From Ruegeria sp. HKCCD4315 (GTDB lineage Bacteria > Pseudomonadota > Alphaproteobacteria > Rhodobacterales > Rhodobacteraceae), in the NCBI RefSeq assembly GCF_013112245.1, contig NZ_WVRN01000001.1:3290501-3354500 (forward strand): a stretch of 64,000 bases of DNA. Reading direction: 5' to 3'. Positions 18,174-27,768 of this stretch are shown here, piece by piece. The notes beneath the pieces were generated by a model that was given only the letters and a program-made list of their open reading frames with translations, was not told where the DNA came from and ran no database searches. Position 1 is the stretch's first letter, and the number at the start of each line of letters is the position of its first letter. Position numbers and translations under genes: made by a program.

Positions 18174-18787
18174 ACGCTATCGCCATCATCCTGCTGGTCC
18201 TTCTGATCGCAGTTTTCATCCGCGCCCGCCTGCTGAGCTTTCGCGCACAATCTCCGTCAGACTACACAGGAACCGGACCGGCCTTTTCACTGAAAGAGCA
18301 TCTGAACGGAGAAATCCTGTCTGAAGGGCTGATCTATGGCCCCAATGGGAAGATGTCGAACAGCTTTGTCGCGCGCATGGTCGGCGAATGGAAGGGAAAC
18401 TCGGGCACGCTGTCTGAATACTTCACCTATTCCAACGGCAAACAGATGACCCGAAAGTGGTATCTGACACTGGGCACAGGCAACACGTTCACGGCAACGG
18501 CGGACGATATTGTTGGTGAGGGTCGGGGCATCATTTCGGGATCGACCGTCAAGCTGACTTATCGGATCATTCTGCCTGAAGATGCCGGCGGGCACACTTT
18601 GGACGTCACAGACTGGATGTATCTGACGGAACACGGTGTCATCATGAACCGATCCGAGATGCGCAAGTTCGGCCTCAAGGTCGCTGAGCTGGTTGCCACG
18701 ATGCGCCCTGCTCCCGATGTAAAAACCACGCATGTGCCAGGCGCAAACGGGTATGATGCGACATCCGAAGGGAAACCACTGCAATGA
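18170..18787 (+). CDS. DUF3833 family protein, membrane-anchored
   Basis: Protein of 205 residues with one N-terminal hydrophobic helix (about 3-20) that lacks a lipobox Cys, so it is probably anchored with the domain outside. Family signatures are FSLKEHLNGEILSEGLIYGPNG, VARMVGEWKGNSGTLSEYFTY, GEGRGIISGSTVKLTYRI and DWMYLTEHGVIMNRSEMRKFG. The fold is probably a lipocalin-like barrel. It overlaps the MFS gene by 4 bp (ATGA) and the second DUF3833 gene by 4 bp, so the three should be translated together. Confidence 0.87.
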   Translation: MNAIAIILLVLLIAVFIRARLLSFRAQSPSDYTGTGPAFSLKEHLNGEILSEGLIYGPNGKMSNSFVARMVGEWKGNSGTLSEYFTYSNGKQMTRKWYLTLGTGNTFTATADDIVGEGRGIISGSTVKLTYRIILPEDAGGHTLDVTDWMYLTEHGVIMNRSEMRKFGLKVAELVATMRPAPDVKTTHVPGANGYDATSEGKPLQ

Positions 18788-19326
18788 GTGTTTTCCGTTC
18801 CCTTCTCACCTTTCTTGCCATAGCAAGCCTTGCGCTTCTGACGGCCTGTTCCAGCAAGCCGAAAGTGCCCAAAACCTTCTTGTCCGACCGGCAACTGAAT
18901 CTCGAAGAGTTCTTCGAAGGCAAAACAGTGGCCTACGGTCAGTTTCAGGATATTCTGGGCAATATCCCCCGCAGATTTACGGTGGATATCGACGGGACAT
19001 GGGATGGCGAAACCCTGACGCTGGTCGAAGATTTCGTTTATGACGATGGCGCCACCGAACAGCGTATCTGGACGCTGACGAAAACCGGTGAAGATACGTG
19101 GACAGGGACTGCCCCTGGCGTTTTGGGCACGGCCAGCGGAATTGAACGCGGCGATACGTTCAACTGGAAGTACAAGATCGACCTGCCGATCAAAGAAGGC
19201 ACGATGCGTGTCAAATTCGACGACTGGATGTGGTTGTTGGATGATGATCGACTGCTGAACCGCGCCTACGTATCACGTTTTGGCGTTCGTCTGGGCGAAG
19301 TGATCCTGTTTTTTGAAAAGAAATAG
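18784..19326 (+). CDS. DUF3833 family lipoprotein
   Basis: Protein of 180 residues with a lipoprotein signal ending LLTACSS, so Cys22 is the likely lipidated residue. The mature domain resembles the preceding protein: LEEFFEGKTVAYGQFQDILG, VDIDGTWDGETLTLVEDFVY, GTASGIERGDTFNWKY and DWMWLLDDDRLLNRAYVSRFG. The two copies therefore look like a tandem duplication in which one copy is lipid-anchored and the other helix-anchored. Last gene of the operon. Confidence 0.87.
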   Translation: MSVFRSLLTFLAIASLALLTACSSKPKVPKTFLSDRQLNLEEFFEGKTVAYGQFQDILGNIPRRFTVDIDGTWDGETLTLVEDFVYDDGATEQRIWTLTKTGEDTWTGTAPGVLGTASGIERGDTFNWKYKIDLPIKEGTMRVKFDDWMWLLDDDRLLNRAYVSRFGVRLGEVILFFEKK

Positions 19327-19353
19327 GCGACGTGGGCTCACCCTTTCATTTCA

Positions 19354-19578
19354 TCAATAAAAGATGAATTCGTCGGTCGGAACCTGCAATGATCCCTTGG
19401 TCGAGCCTGCCCTCTTCGCTCTTGTTCCATCAGAAGCGGCCGCCTCGGGCGCAAGCGCGCTTTCCGCTTTGAGGCGCGCGCGCTCGATCTCGCCCCAAAG
19501 GAAAAACAGACCGTCCCTTTTGCCCATCATACGCGCAGGCACCCTGGCCCGCAAAACACGTGTTTTTGCTTGTGGCAT
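19354..19578 (-). CDS. small hypothetical protein
   Basis: Open frame of 74 residues from ATG 19578, with GAGAG 5-9 bases upstream; an earlier GTG at 19590 is an alternative. The N-terminal half is rich in Arg/Lys (TRVLRARVPARMMGKRDG) and contains LFFLWGEIERARLKAES. No family recognised. It is convergent with the DUF3833 gene. Support is the ribosome binding site and codon pattern only. Confidence 0.4.
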   Translation of the reverse strand: MPQAKTRVLRARVPARMMGKRDGLFFLWGEIERARLKAESALAPEAAASDGTRAKRAGSTKGSLQVPTDEFIFY

Positions 19579-20023
19579 CTGCTCTCTCACTGCCTCCGGT
19601 GTTGTCCACCTTTTTGGAAAGGCTACCGGTTTAGTTGCAAAAAATCAATTTTGCATAGGCAAAAACGCGCCCGCAACCAAGCGTTGTCAGGGTGAAAAGA
19701 GTATCTCGTTTAGCGTGCCTTATACCAACGCATAAAATTGCTGAAAGCGAAGTCTTATCGTGTTTCCTTGATCGGTCGCCGAAACAGATCAAACCGCGTT
19801 ATGACACGTTCAACCGGGACAACACAGCTTCCGATTGGACCATTGATGAAACGGAGGTGCCGGGCCAGCGCTGTGAAATGTCGCGCGTTTTTGCCAAGCT
19901 GTGCTGGTTTAAGCGACTAGAGCGCCCATTCTCGACGGATAAACGAAAAAAGTGTACAATGAGGCAGGTGAATTTTTGACACCTGAATTTTCCAAAAGCC
20001 CTTTTTTGTATTGGATTAAGCAA
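19579..20023. other. 445-bp stretch without a recognised gene
   Basis: Short overlapping frames exist on both strands but none has a credible ribosome binding site or recognisable sequence. Base composition is visibly more AT-rich than the flanks. It should contain the promoter of the exported protein gene at 20024. Confidence 0.5.
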
Positions 20024-21352
20024 ATGTTAGTACAAACCACGGCGGCGCTATACGCACGCCTTGCATTCCCGTTCCTGTCCCTTCTTGCGCTGCCCGTTGT
20101 GTTGTTGGCCGACGTAGAAAAACCAGAGAATTTTGGCAAACTATCGGTCAAATTTGAATACGAAGGCAAACCAGCAAACGGCAGCCTCATCGTGTCCAAC
20201 GGGACATCGCGTCAAGAATGGGTCGATGTCTCTGAAATATTCGCAGAAGTGCCATCATCTGCGACATATATCTTCGACCTGAAGCCCCCCGACGACGATC
20301 AAACGATACCCATAACGTTCCGTGACGTTATCCCAATCCTGGAGATCCCTGATTCAGGCTCTCTCGATCTGATCGTCTCAGTGCTTCCATCTGATCTTCC
20401 CAAGCCATTTGACCCAGTTATTTTCATTCGCGAAGCAGGCGTCGATGTCACGGTATCCAACCGGGCGGAGGAAGTGTCTTCCAAACCCAACCGTCTCAAA
20501 CTTACGTCTCGCATTGAAAAGTCCAAGCCGTCACTTGTTCTTTTGGATGGGATCTATTCGACCGAAGAAACAGATCCAGACAACGAACGCGACTTCACAT
20601 GTGGAGACAATTGCCCGCACCTCTTTCAGGACCTTAACTGCGACCCAATGTGTTACACATGTTCATCAACTTGTGTGTCCCGTGGCTACTGGAAAGCCAA
20701 TTACAACATGTGCGAAGGCATCCTCACATCGGAACCGCCAGAGTCTGAGTGGGAGGAACTGCCGCCAGGTATCGGCGGTTTGCAGTTGGCCGTGGCGACA
20801 ATAAATGACGGCGCGATTTACCCAAACAAGATGGAACTCAGCGGTGCAGGATACTCAGAAGTGATGGAACCGCCTTTCAAAACAAGGAGTTTCCCAGATT
20901 TCACGGCCCCTGAAGGTGACTACCTGTATTCTCTATCGTTCGATAACGCAGGGATCGACGAGACGGCCGGAACATCGAATGTCACACTTCCGCTTTCCAT
21001 TCGGGACGGTCGAATTGGCAATCTTATTGTTCGCCTGCCAGTCTCACGCGATGAACTACAAGCTCCGTTCCCCATTGCAGACAATCGAATTGGTGCTGTG
21101 CTCAGGGCGTATGAATTCAGCCCAGCTGGCAGAAGCATCTCGCTGGATGTAACCAGCCCCGACCCCGATCCCGGCGCAATCTGGTATGCGCTTGCCCTAC
21201 CGCAAGGTCTGGCAGAGGACGAAGTGAAAGTTACCAGCAATGGACACCCGGTTGAGCACAAAAGCAGATACGTTTTTGGGGTCGTAACGGACCAGCCGGT
21301 ATTAATTGTTAGAAGTGAAGGTCAGCGTGATGAGATAAGAATTACGTGGTAG
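20024..21352 (+). CDS. unrecognised exported protein with Cys-rich core
   Basis: Protein of 442 residues from ATG 20024. The frame also allows 19952, but the later start gives a normal signal peptide (about residues 10-29, FPFLSLLALPVVLLA). The N-terminal half looks beta-rich (GKLSVKFEYEGKPANGSLIV). A Cys cluster near residues 200-230 contains CGDNCPHLF, LNCDP, CYTC and STCVSRGYW, about eight Cys within 45 residues, resembling a disulfide knot or metal site. The C-terminal half is again beta-like and ends RDEIRITW. No family recognised. It is flanked by intergenic DNA and tRNA-Lys, so it may be an acquired gene. Confidence 0.75.
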   Translation: MLVQTTAALYARLAFPFLSLLALPVVLLADVEKPENFGKLSVKFEYEGKPANGSLIVSNGTSRQEWVDVSEIFAEVPSSATYIFDLKPPDDDQTIPITFRDVIPILEIPDSGSLDLIVSVLPSDLPKPFDPVIFIREAGVDVTVSNRAEEVSSKPNRLKLTSRIEKSKPSLVLLDGIYSTEETDPDNERDFTCGDNCPHLFQDLNCDPMCYTCSSTCVSRGYWKANYNMCEGILTSEPPESEWEELPPGIGGLQLAVATINDGAIYPNKMELSGAGYSEVMEPPFKTRSFPDFTAPEGDYLYSLSFDNAGIDETAGTSNVTLPLSIRDGRIGNLIVRLPVSRDELQAPFPIADNRIGAVLRAYEFSPAGRSISLDVTSPDPDPGAIWYALALPQGLAEDEVKVTSNGHPVEHKSRYVFGVVTDQPVLIVRSEGQRDEIRITW

Positions 21353-21569
21353 TACCGCGGCCTTTGTCATCAAGACGACCATCGACACATCTGTGAAACC
21401 TGCGTCGATACGCTCTTTATTCAAATGGTTTCATCGATCGAAACCAGTGTTACAGGAACACTGGACACCACCAGTGTCTGCGAATTTTGTCGGTGCAAGA
21501 CAGTCGCAAGCTGATCAAATTGCAGCGCCACATTTTGCGGCCGGAAGCGTTTGATACAGTATGAAAAAG

Positions 21570-21645
21570 TGGTGAGCCGTGCAGGATTCGAACCTGCGAC
21601 CCACTGATTAAAAGTCAGTTGCTCTACCAACTGAGCTAACGGCCC
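21570..21645 (-). tRNA. tRNA-Lys (anticodon TTT)
   Basis: Minus-strand cloverleaf with CCA encoded (21570-21572). Acceptor GGGCCGT pairs with ACGGCTC (one G-T pair). The D-arm is GCTCAGTTGGTAGAGC, the anticodon stem ACTGA/TCAGT encloses CTTTTAA with anticodon TTT, and the T-arm is GCAGG TTCGAAT CCTGC. 76 nt with CCA. Confidence 0.97.
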
Positions 21646-21866
21646 ACTCTTTTTGCTGGATCTCTTCGATCCGTGGCGCTCTTTAAGGCAATTCCCTGAT
21701 CAGGTTCAAGCCCTTATTTTGCGCCTCGTTTCACCATCACATCTTGTGTTTCCGGCGACCCGATAGGCGGCCTAATTAGGCAGGTGTCGCAGGGGGGTCA
21801 ACCCCTTTTTTCACGATTCTGCGCAACAGGGTGGATTCATGTTCTGACCAGGGTTATATCGCCGCT

Positions 21867-22700
21867 ATGCAACAGAGACTCGACACCGGTTTGCCCTTCA
21901 TGAAGATGCACGGGCTGGGAAATGACTTTGTCATCGTGGATGCGCGCGCCCGCGATTCCCGGATCACCCCGGCTCTTGCAAAGGGAATCGGCCATCGACA
22001 GTTTGGCGTGGGATTCGACCAACTGGCCGTGATTGAAAACGGACAGGCAGACGCGCATCTGATCTTCTACAATTCCGATGGATCAACCTCGGCCGCATGT
22101 GGCAATGCCACACGCTGCATCGCGCGGTTTCTGATGGATGAGACCGGAAAATCTGAACTGTCCCTGACAACTGAACGCGGCGCCCTTTTTGCGAAAGATG
22201 TCGGCGATGGTCTGACCTCGGTAAACATGGGACAGCCTCAACTGGACTGGCAGGACATACCGCTGGCAGAAGAGATGGACACGCTGGAGTTGCCAATCGA
22301 AGGCGCGCCTACGGCAACCGGTATGGGCAATCCGCATTGCACCTTCTTTGTCGAAGACGCCGAGGCAATTCCATTGACCGAGTTTGGCGCGCGTTACGAA
22401 CACCATCCACTCTACCCTGAGCGCACCAATGTTCAGGTCGCACAGTTGATCGGCCCGGATAATATCCGTATGCGCGTCTGGGAGCGTGGTGTGGGGATCA
22501 CACTGGCGTCTGGCTCATCCTCTTGTGCGACAGCAGTTGCAGCAGCACGGCGCGGTCTAACGGGGCGCAAAGTTCAGATCGAGCTGGATGGCGGCACGAT
22601 CTGGATCGACTGGCGCGAGGATGGAGTCTGGATGACCGGCCCAACAGCGCATGTCTTCTCGGGCACCCTCACCCCTGAGTTCTTGGGGTCTTTGGGATGA
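21867..22700 (+). CDS. dapF: diaminopimelate epimerase
   Basis: Protein of 277 residues. It converts LL- to meso-diaminopimelate for lysine and peptidoglycan synthesis. Both active-site Cys are present: one in the SAACGNATRC motif and one in SGSSSCATAVAA. FMKMHGLGNDFVIVD is the standard family opening. The start at 21867 is preferred over the upstream in-frame 21831 because it gives the usual short lead before the motif. It overlaps mtaB by 4 bp (ATGA). Confidence 0.96.
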   Translation: MQQRLDTGLPFMKMHGLGNDFVIVDARARDSRITPALAKGIGHRQFGVGFDQLAVIENGQADAHLIFYNSDGSTSAACGNATRCIARFLMDETGKSELSLTTERGALFAKDVGDGLTSVNMGQPQLDWQDIPLAEEMDTLELPIEGAPTATGMGNPHCTFFVEDAEAIPLTEFGARYEHHPLYPERTNVQVAQLIGPDNIRMRVWERGVGITLASGSSSCATAVAAARRGLTGRKVQIELDGGTIWIDWREDGVWMTGPTAHVFSGTLTPEFLGSLG

Positions 22701-23953
22701 ACCCGCCCAAATTCACCACTTTGGGCTGCCGCCTGAACGCCTATGAAACCGAGGCGATGAAAGAGCTGTCACAGCAGGCAGGTCTGACCGATGCTGTGGT
22801 GGTGAACACATGCGCGGTGACGGCTGAGGCAGTCCGCAAAGCCCGGCAAGAGATCCGCAAGCTGCGGCGCGAAAATCCCAACGCCCGTCTGATCGTCACC
22901 GGCTGCGCGGCGCAAACGGAACCAGAAACCTTCTCCGCCATGGCTGAAGTCGACGCAGTCATCGGCAACACCGAGAAGATGCAGCCAGACACCTGGAACG
23001 GCTTGGCCGCCGATTTCATCGGTGAAACCGAAGCAGTTCAGGTCGACGACATCATGTCCGTGACCGAAACGGCGGGCCACCTGATCGACGGCTTTGGCAC
23101 ACGCTCACGCGCCTACGTGCAGGTTCAAAACGGCTGTGATCATCGCTGCACCTTCTGCATCATTCCCTATGGCCGTGGCAACTCGCGCAGCGTGCCCGCA
23201 GGTGTGGTCGTAGACCAGATCAAGCGCCTGGTGGACAAGGGCTATAACGAAGTGGTTCTGACCGGGGTCGATCTGACCTCGTGGGGGGCCGACCTGCCCG
23301 CACAGCCCCGGCTGGGCGATCTGGTGATGCGCATCCTCAAACTGGTGCCCGACCTGCCGCGCCTTCGGATCAGTTCGATCGACTCGATCGAGGTCGACGA
23401 GAACCTGATGCAGGCCATCGCGACCGAGCCACGCCTGATGCCGCACCTGCACCTGTCGCTTCAGCACGGGGACGACCTGATTCTGAAACGGATGAAACGC
23501 CGCCACTTGCGCGACGATGCGATCCGCTTCACCGAAGACGCCCGTAAGCTGCGCCCTGACATGACATTTGGTGCCGATATTATCGCGGGATTTCCGACGG
23601 AATCCGAAGAGCATTTCGAAAACTCGCTTAGGCTGGTCAAAGACTGCAATCTCACCTGGTTGCACGTCTTCCCATACTCCAAGCGTGACGGCACGCCCGC
23701 TGCGCGGATCCCACAGCAAGTCAATGGAACGGTGATCAAAAAACGCGCGGCGCGACTGCGCGCGGCCGGTGATGCTCAGGTCGCAAAGCACCTATCGGAA
23801 CAGATCGGCAAAACCCATCATATCCTGATGGAAAACCCCCATATGGGCCGGACCGAGCAATTCACCGAAGTGTCCTTCGCCACGCCTCAGCCCGAAGGTC
23901 AGATTGTGACGGCTGCGATCACCGGACAGACTGCAGACCAACTCACCGTCTGA
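22697..23953 (+). CDS. mtaB: tRNA t6A37 methylthiotransferase MtaB
   Basis: Protein of 418 residues with the three-part methylthiotransferase plan. The N-terminal UPF0004 domain has Cys residues in TLGCRLNAYE, VNTCAVTAEA and VTGCAAQ. The radical SAM domain carries the CDHRCTFC motif (CxxxCxxC), and a short TRAM-like end follows. It adds a methylthio group to t6A at position 37 of tRNAs decoding ANN. KFTTLGCRLN points to MtaB, not MiaB or RimO. Likely one operon with dapF. Confidence 0.94.
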   Translation: MNPPKFTTLGCRLNAYETEAMKELSQQAGLTDAVVVNTCAVTAEAVRKARQEIRKLRRENPNARLIVTGCAAQTEPETFSAMAEVDAVIGNTEKMQPDTWNGLAADFIGETEAVQVDDIMSVTETAGHLIDGFGTRSRAYVQVQNGCDHRCTFCIIPYGRGNSRSVPAGVVVDQIKRLVDKGYNEVVLTGVDLTSWGADLPAQPRLGDLVMRILKLVPDLPRLRISSIDSIEVDENLMQAIATEPRLMPHLHLSLQHGDDLILKRMKRRHLRDDAIRFTEDARKLRPDMTFGADIIAGFPTESEEHFENSLRLVKDCNLTWLHVFPYSKRDGTPAARIPQQVNGTVIKKRAARLRAAGDAQVAKHLSEQIGKTHHILMENPHMGRTEQFTEVSFATPQPEGQIVTAAITGQTADQLTV

Positions 23954-24043
23954 TCCGCCCTTCATCTGGTCCAAAATACCTCGGGGTTGAATTGGCCAAA
24001 GGCCAAGAAGGGGCTGGCCCCTTGCAAGCAACCTCGCAAATAA

Positions 24044-24074
24044 AAACCCCCGCAACCGGGTGGCGCGGGGGTTT
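24044..24074. terminator. bidirectional intrinsic terminator
   Basis: Perfect 10-bp stem AAACCCCCGC/GCGGGGGTTT with an 11-nt loop, flanked by A-run and T-run. It lies between the convergent mtaB (+) and petC (-) genes and can serve both strands. Confidence 0.85.
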
Positions 24075-24097
24075 CGATTTCTAACTCCGAAAAAGGA

Positions 24098-24889
24098 TCA
24101 ATCCTCAGGACGGAGTTTGCCTTTGTGCGGCGCCCACAGGCGCTTGTTCACCAGATACAGCAGGACTGACAGAACAGACAGGAAGATGACGCCAACGAAG
24201 CCTGCATTCTTGCGGTCCATCATCTTGGGCTCAGCCGCCCACATCAGGAACGCAGAAACATCTTCGGACATCGCTTCGACACTGGCGGGGTGACCATCGG
24301 CAAACTCGACCTGATCTTCTGCCAGCGGCGGGGCCATCGAAATCCAGCCACCCGGGAAGGCGGTGTTTTCGTACAGGATGGTGCCTGCCTCTTCCTTTTC
24401 CTTGCCAGTATAGCCGTCCAGCAACGAGGCGATGTATTCCGCGCCACCCATGCCTTTGACCAGCTGGTTGATGCCCAACCCGTAAGGACCGTGGAAGCCT
24501 GCGCGGGCTTTGGCCATCAGACTCAGGTCAGGTGCGCCAACGGCTGTATTGGCCGGGAAGTGGTCGGTCGGGATCGCAGGGCGGAAATCGTCCAATTCAG
24601 GGTCAAAAACCTCAAAATTGTCCGCCGCATAGGTGATGACCTGCTCTTCGTTGTAACCCAGCGCTTCCAAATCGCGCAGAGGAACATATTGCAGGCCGTG
24701 GCAGGCTGCGCAAACCTCGGTATAGATTTGCAGACCGCGTTGCAGCTGGTTTTGATCCCAGGTGCCAAACGGACCTTCGAACGAAAAGGCGAAATCTTCG
24801 ATATGCTGATCGCCACCACCTGCCGCAAAAGATGCAGCAGGGGTCAGGGCCAGAGCAAACGCAGCGCCGATTGCAAGTTTCTTGAACAT
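24098..24889 (-). CDS. petC: cytochrome c1 of the bc1 complex
   Basis: Protein of 263 residues. A Sec signal peptide ends near ASFA-AGGG. The haem c site is [17 protein letters not shown], and the sixth haem ligand is the Met in GWISMAPPL. One C-terminal membrane anchor ([20 protein letters not shown]) is followed by a basic cytoplasmic tail, as expected for a c1 facing the periplasm. It is the third gene of petABC, 18 bp after petB. Also called fbcC. Confidence 0.97.
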   Translation of the reverse strand: MFKKLAIGAAFALALTPAASFAAGGGDQHIEDFAFSFEGPFGTWDQNQLQRGLQIYTEVCAACHGLQYVPLRDLEALGYNEEQVITYAADNFEVFDPELDDFRPAIPTDHFPANTAVGAPDLSLMAKARAGFHGPYGLGINQLVKGMGGAEYIASLLDGYTGKEKEEAGTILYENTAFPGGWISMAPPLAEDQVEFADGHPASVEAMSEDVSAFLMWAAEPKMMDRKNAGFVGVIFLSVLSVLLYLVNKRLWAPHKGKLRPED

Positions 24890-24907
24890 GGTATCCGGTC
24901 CCTCTTC

Positions 24908-26239
24908 TTACTCGGCCGGCGTGGCTTCGGCGTCAGCCTTGCCATAATGCGCGTTGAAGTCTTCTTCGATGGTCTCCGGTGGGGTCAGCGGTTTTTCGAT
25001 GACACCCAGGATCGGCAGGATCACGAAGAAATAGGCGAACCAGTAGGCAGACGCGATCAGCGAGAAGGTCGCATAAGGCTCTTCCGCGGGCATCGCACCC
25101 AGCCACATCAGGGCAAAGAAGTCGATGATCAGCAGGTAGAACCACCATTTGAACATCGGACGGTATTTTCCCGAACGCACGCTCGATGTGTCCAGCCAGG
25201 GCGCCAGCGCCATGGCCAGGATCGCACCAAACATCGCAATCACACCGAAGAACTTGGCATCGATGATACCGCCGGTGATGAAGCTTGCGAATTGTACAAC
25301 CCAAACCTCGCCAGTGAAGGCCCGCAGGATCGCGTAGAAGGGCAGGAAGTACCATTCCGGAACGATGTGTGCAGGTGTGACCAGCGGGTTGGCTTCGATG
25401 TAGTTGTCCGGGTGGCCCAGGTAGTTCGGCATAAAGCCGACGATTGCCCAGAACACGACCAGGATCACGGCCAGCGCAAACAGGTCCTTGATCACGAAGT
25501 AGGGCCAGAACGGCAATGTGTCTTTCTCGGCCTCGGCTTTCGAACCACGGCGCACTTCAACGCCCGTGGGGTTGTTGTTGCCGGTGGTGTGGAAAGCCCA
25601 GATATGCACGATGACCAGCGCCGCAATGATAAACGGCAGCAGGTAGTGCAGCGAGAAGAAGCGGTTCAGCGTGGCGTTGTCCACAGCGGGCCCGCCCAAC
25701 AGCCAGGTCTGGATTGCTTCACCCACAAACGGGATCGCACCAAACAGGCCGGTGATCACGGTCGCGCCCCAGAAGGACATCTGGCCCCAAGGCAGAACGT
25801 AGCCCATGAACGCGGTACCCATCATCATCAGGTAGATAAGCATCCCGATGATCCAAGTGATTTCACGCGGGGCTTTGTACGAGCCGTAATACAGGCCGCG
25901 GAACATGTGAATGTAGACCGCAACAAAGAACAGCGAAGCACCGTTCATGTGCAGATAACGGATGAAGTAACCGCCATTCACGTTACGCATGATGTGCTCA
26001 ACACTGGCAAAGGCCAGATCGACATGCGGCGTATAGTGCATCACCAGAATGATGCCGGTAACGATTTGCAGCGCCAAGCAGAACGCCAGGACGATGCCCC
26101 AGATCCACCACCAGTTCAGGTTCTTGGGGGTCGGGATCATCAGGGTGTCATACAGCAGGCCGACGATGGGAAGGCGGCTGTTCAGCCACTTTTCGCCGTC
26201 AGACTTCGGCTCGTAATGATCGTGGGGAATTCCGGACAT
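24908..26239 (-). CDS. petB: cytochrome b of the bc1 complex
   Basis: Protein of 443 residues. The eight-helix cytochrome b plan is visible, with His haem ligands in helices B and [23 protein letters not shown], the Qo-site region [16 protein letters not shown] and the [13 protein letters not shown] motif. It carries haems bL and bH and both quinone sites. The frame opens at 26287, but the ATG at 26239 ([12 protein letters not shown]) matches relatives and leaves 14 bp after petA. Also called fbcB. Confidence 0.97.
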   Translation of the reverse strand: MSGIPHDHYEPKSDGEKWLNSRLPIVGLLYDTLMIPTPKNLNWWWIWGIVLAFCLALQIVTGIILVMHYTPHVDLAFASVEHIMRNVNGGYFIRYLHMNGASLFFVAVYIHMFRGLYYGSYKAPREITWIIGMLIYLMMMGTAFMGYVLPWGQMSFWGATVITGLFGAIPFVGEAIQTWLLGGPAVDNATLNRFFSLHYLLPFIIAALVIVHIWAFHTTGNNNPTGVEVRRGSKAEAEKDTLPFWPYFVIKDLFALAVILVVFWAIVGFMPNYLGHPDNYIEANPLVTPAHIVPEWYFLPFYAILRAFTGEVWVVQFASFITGGIIDAKFFGVIAMFGAILAMALAPWLDTSSVRSGKYRPMFKWWFYLLIIDFFALMWLGAMPAEEPYATFSLIASAYWFAYFFVILPILGVIEKPLTPPETIEEDFNAHYGKADAEATPAE

Positions 26240-26253
26240 AAACTGGGTCTCCC

Positions 26254-26838
26254 TTAGCCGAGTTTGATGGTTGTTGCGTCGACCCATTCCGCAGGTGGAA
26301 CAGGCAGGTTCTCAGGCGCGGGACCTTTACGGATCCGGCCTGCCAGATCGTAGTGCGAGCCGTGGCATGGGCAGAACCAACCGCCAAAGTCGCCAGCATC
26401 ACCCAACGGCACACATCCAAGGTGCGTACAAACGCCCATCTGAACGATCCAGGCACCCTCGGCTTCGCCTTCGGGCGACGGCATGACGCGGTTGGCGTCT
26501 GTTGCAGGTGCATCTGCGTTCAGGTTGAAGTTACGCGCCAGCGGATCAGGCAAGTTGCCAACGGCTTCTTCGTCTTGTTGCTGGGCTTCGGCAATCTCGG
26601 CACCGGTGCGGTGACGGATAAACACGGGTTTACCCAGCCATTTAACTGTCAGCTGTGTGCCCGGCTCAACCCCGCTTACATCCGTGCGGATCGACGAAAG
26701 CGCCTGCACGTCTGCTGACGGGTTCATTTGGTTGATCAGGGGCCATACGGCTGCACCCGTCGCAACGACACCTGCGCCGCCAGCGACGTAATACAGGAAA
26801 TCTCTGCGGGTGCCTTCGTGGTCTTCTGCGTGGGACAC
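26254..26838 (-). CDS. petA: Rieske iron-sulfur protein of the bc1 complex
   Basis: Protein of 194 residues. The cluster-binding motifs CTHLGC and CPCHGSH are intact. The N-terminus [20 protein letters not shown] is a Tat-type uncleaved anchor typical of Rieske proteins. I choose the GTG at 26838, preceded by GGAG, because the Rhodobacter protein begins with the same SHAED sequence; an ATG 13 codons upstream is open but unlike relatives. First gene of the operon. Also called fbcF. Confidence 0.95.
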   Translation of the reverse strand: MSHAEDHEGTRRDFLYYVAGGAGVVATGAAVWPLINQMNPSADVQALSSIRTDVSGVEPGTQLTVKWLGKPVFIRHRTGAEIAEAQQQDEEAVGNLPDPLARNFNLNADAPATDANRVMPSPEGEAEGAWIVQMGVCTHLGCVPLGDAGDFGGWFCPCHGSHYDLAGRIRKGPAPENLPVPPAEWVDATTIKLG

Positions 26839-27302
26839 GAGGTTATCTCCGATTGTCTGGCGCCCGCGGACGGGCAAAAAGCTCGCGCACCGCGTGAAAG
26901 CGGCGTCTTAAACGCGCTTACTATCGGGGAGAATAGTGTTCGTCCAGCGTTCATAAACGCGCAATACGCCGCATGTGCCGCTTCATTTAGGGAACGAGAC
27001 CGTTTTTTTGGTGAATCTTGCGCTCAACTTTGTTGATCAGGTCGAATCAGGCTGCTTTGATTCGATTGCCAGCAGACACCAAAGACGACGCCCAGCAGGC
27101 GCGGAGCGTTCCAGCCATGTAACGCTGAATTGCGCCTTGAATGTTCACAATCCAACCGGCGGGAACGGGATTGTTTTCTGCAAAATCATATTCCCCAAAT
27201 AGATGATTTAAATTGCAAATTGTGCAGGTTTACCCCGTTGCACTTTTTGCGCGAATACAGGACAGCGGGCAAAACGCGCGAACTCCTGTCAGGAGACCCC
27301 CT
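26839..27302. other. petABC / cytochrome c2 divergent control region
   Basis: 464 bp without a credible gene separate the divergent petA and cytochrome c2 starts. The only notable element I see is the perfect dyad at 27042-27065. Promoters for both units must lie here. Confidence 0.6.
27042..27065. promoter_or_regulatory. candidate operator: 24-bp inverted repeat
   Basis: TCGAATCA and its exact complement TGATTCGA are separated by 8 bp near the middle of the petA/cytochrome c2 intergenic region. The arm length and spacing suit a dimeric DNA-binding protein. It has no T-run, so a terminator is unlikely. The regulator is unknown; PetR or an Fnr/RegA-type protein are only guesses. Confidence 0.4.
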
Positions 27303-27746
27303 ATGCCAAAAACCCTGTTGACCACAGCTTTATTTACGCTGGCCCTGTCCACTCAGACCCTTGCCGCAGGTGACCCCGAAAAGGGAAAGGCGATGTATAA
27401 CCGCTGCTCGTCATGCCACGCGATCATCAAAGACGGAAAAGTTCTGGTCAAAGGCGGAATCACCGGGCCGAATCTCTATGGCGTCATCGGACGGGTTGCC
27501 GGATCCGAGAATGACTACCGTTATGGCAGCGAACGCCTGCCCATCGGCATGTTCACCGACGACATGATCCGCGCCGGTGAAGAAGGTCTGGTCTGGACCG
27601 AAGAAAACATCGCCGCCTATTCCAAAGACCCGATCGGGTTCATCAAGGTTTATCTCGACGACGACACCGCCCGCCCGAACATGAGCGTCAAACTCAAGAA
27701 AGGTGCGGAAGATATCGCCGCGTATCTGGCGACGTTCAGCCAGTGA
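27303..27746 (+). CDS. cytochrome c2-like periplasmic electron carrier
   Basis: Protein of 147 residues. The signal peptide ends LSTQTLAAGD. The haem c motif is CSSCH, followed by TGPNLYGVIGR. The sixth ligand Met lies in ARPNMSVKLKK, and a C-terminal helix EDIAAYLATFSQ follows, the class I c2 plan. It would carry electrons from the bc1 complex encoded divergently next door to an oxidase or reaction centre. The start at 27303 has CAGGAGA upstream. Confidence 0.9.
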   Translation: MPKTLLTTALFTLALSTQTLAAGDPEKGKAMYNRCSSCHAIIKDGKVLVKGGITGPNLYGVIGRVAGSENDYRYGSERLPIGMFTDDMIRAGEEGLVWTEENIAAYSKDPIGFIKVYLDDDTARPNMSVKLKKGAEDIAAYLATFSQ

Positions 27747-27768
27747 CTCAGACGCGGCTGCGGATGCT

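Noticed and set aside
24290..26257. 655-residue open frame opposite petC-petB
   Set aside because: It lies wholly antisense to two clearly conserved cytochrome genes; its length follows from codon bias in GC-rich DNA.
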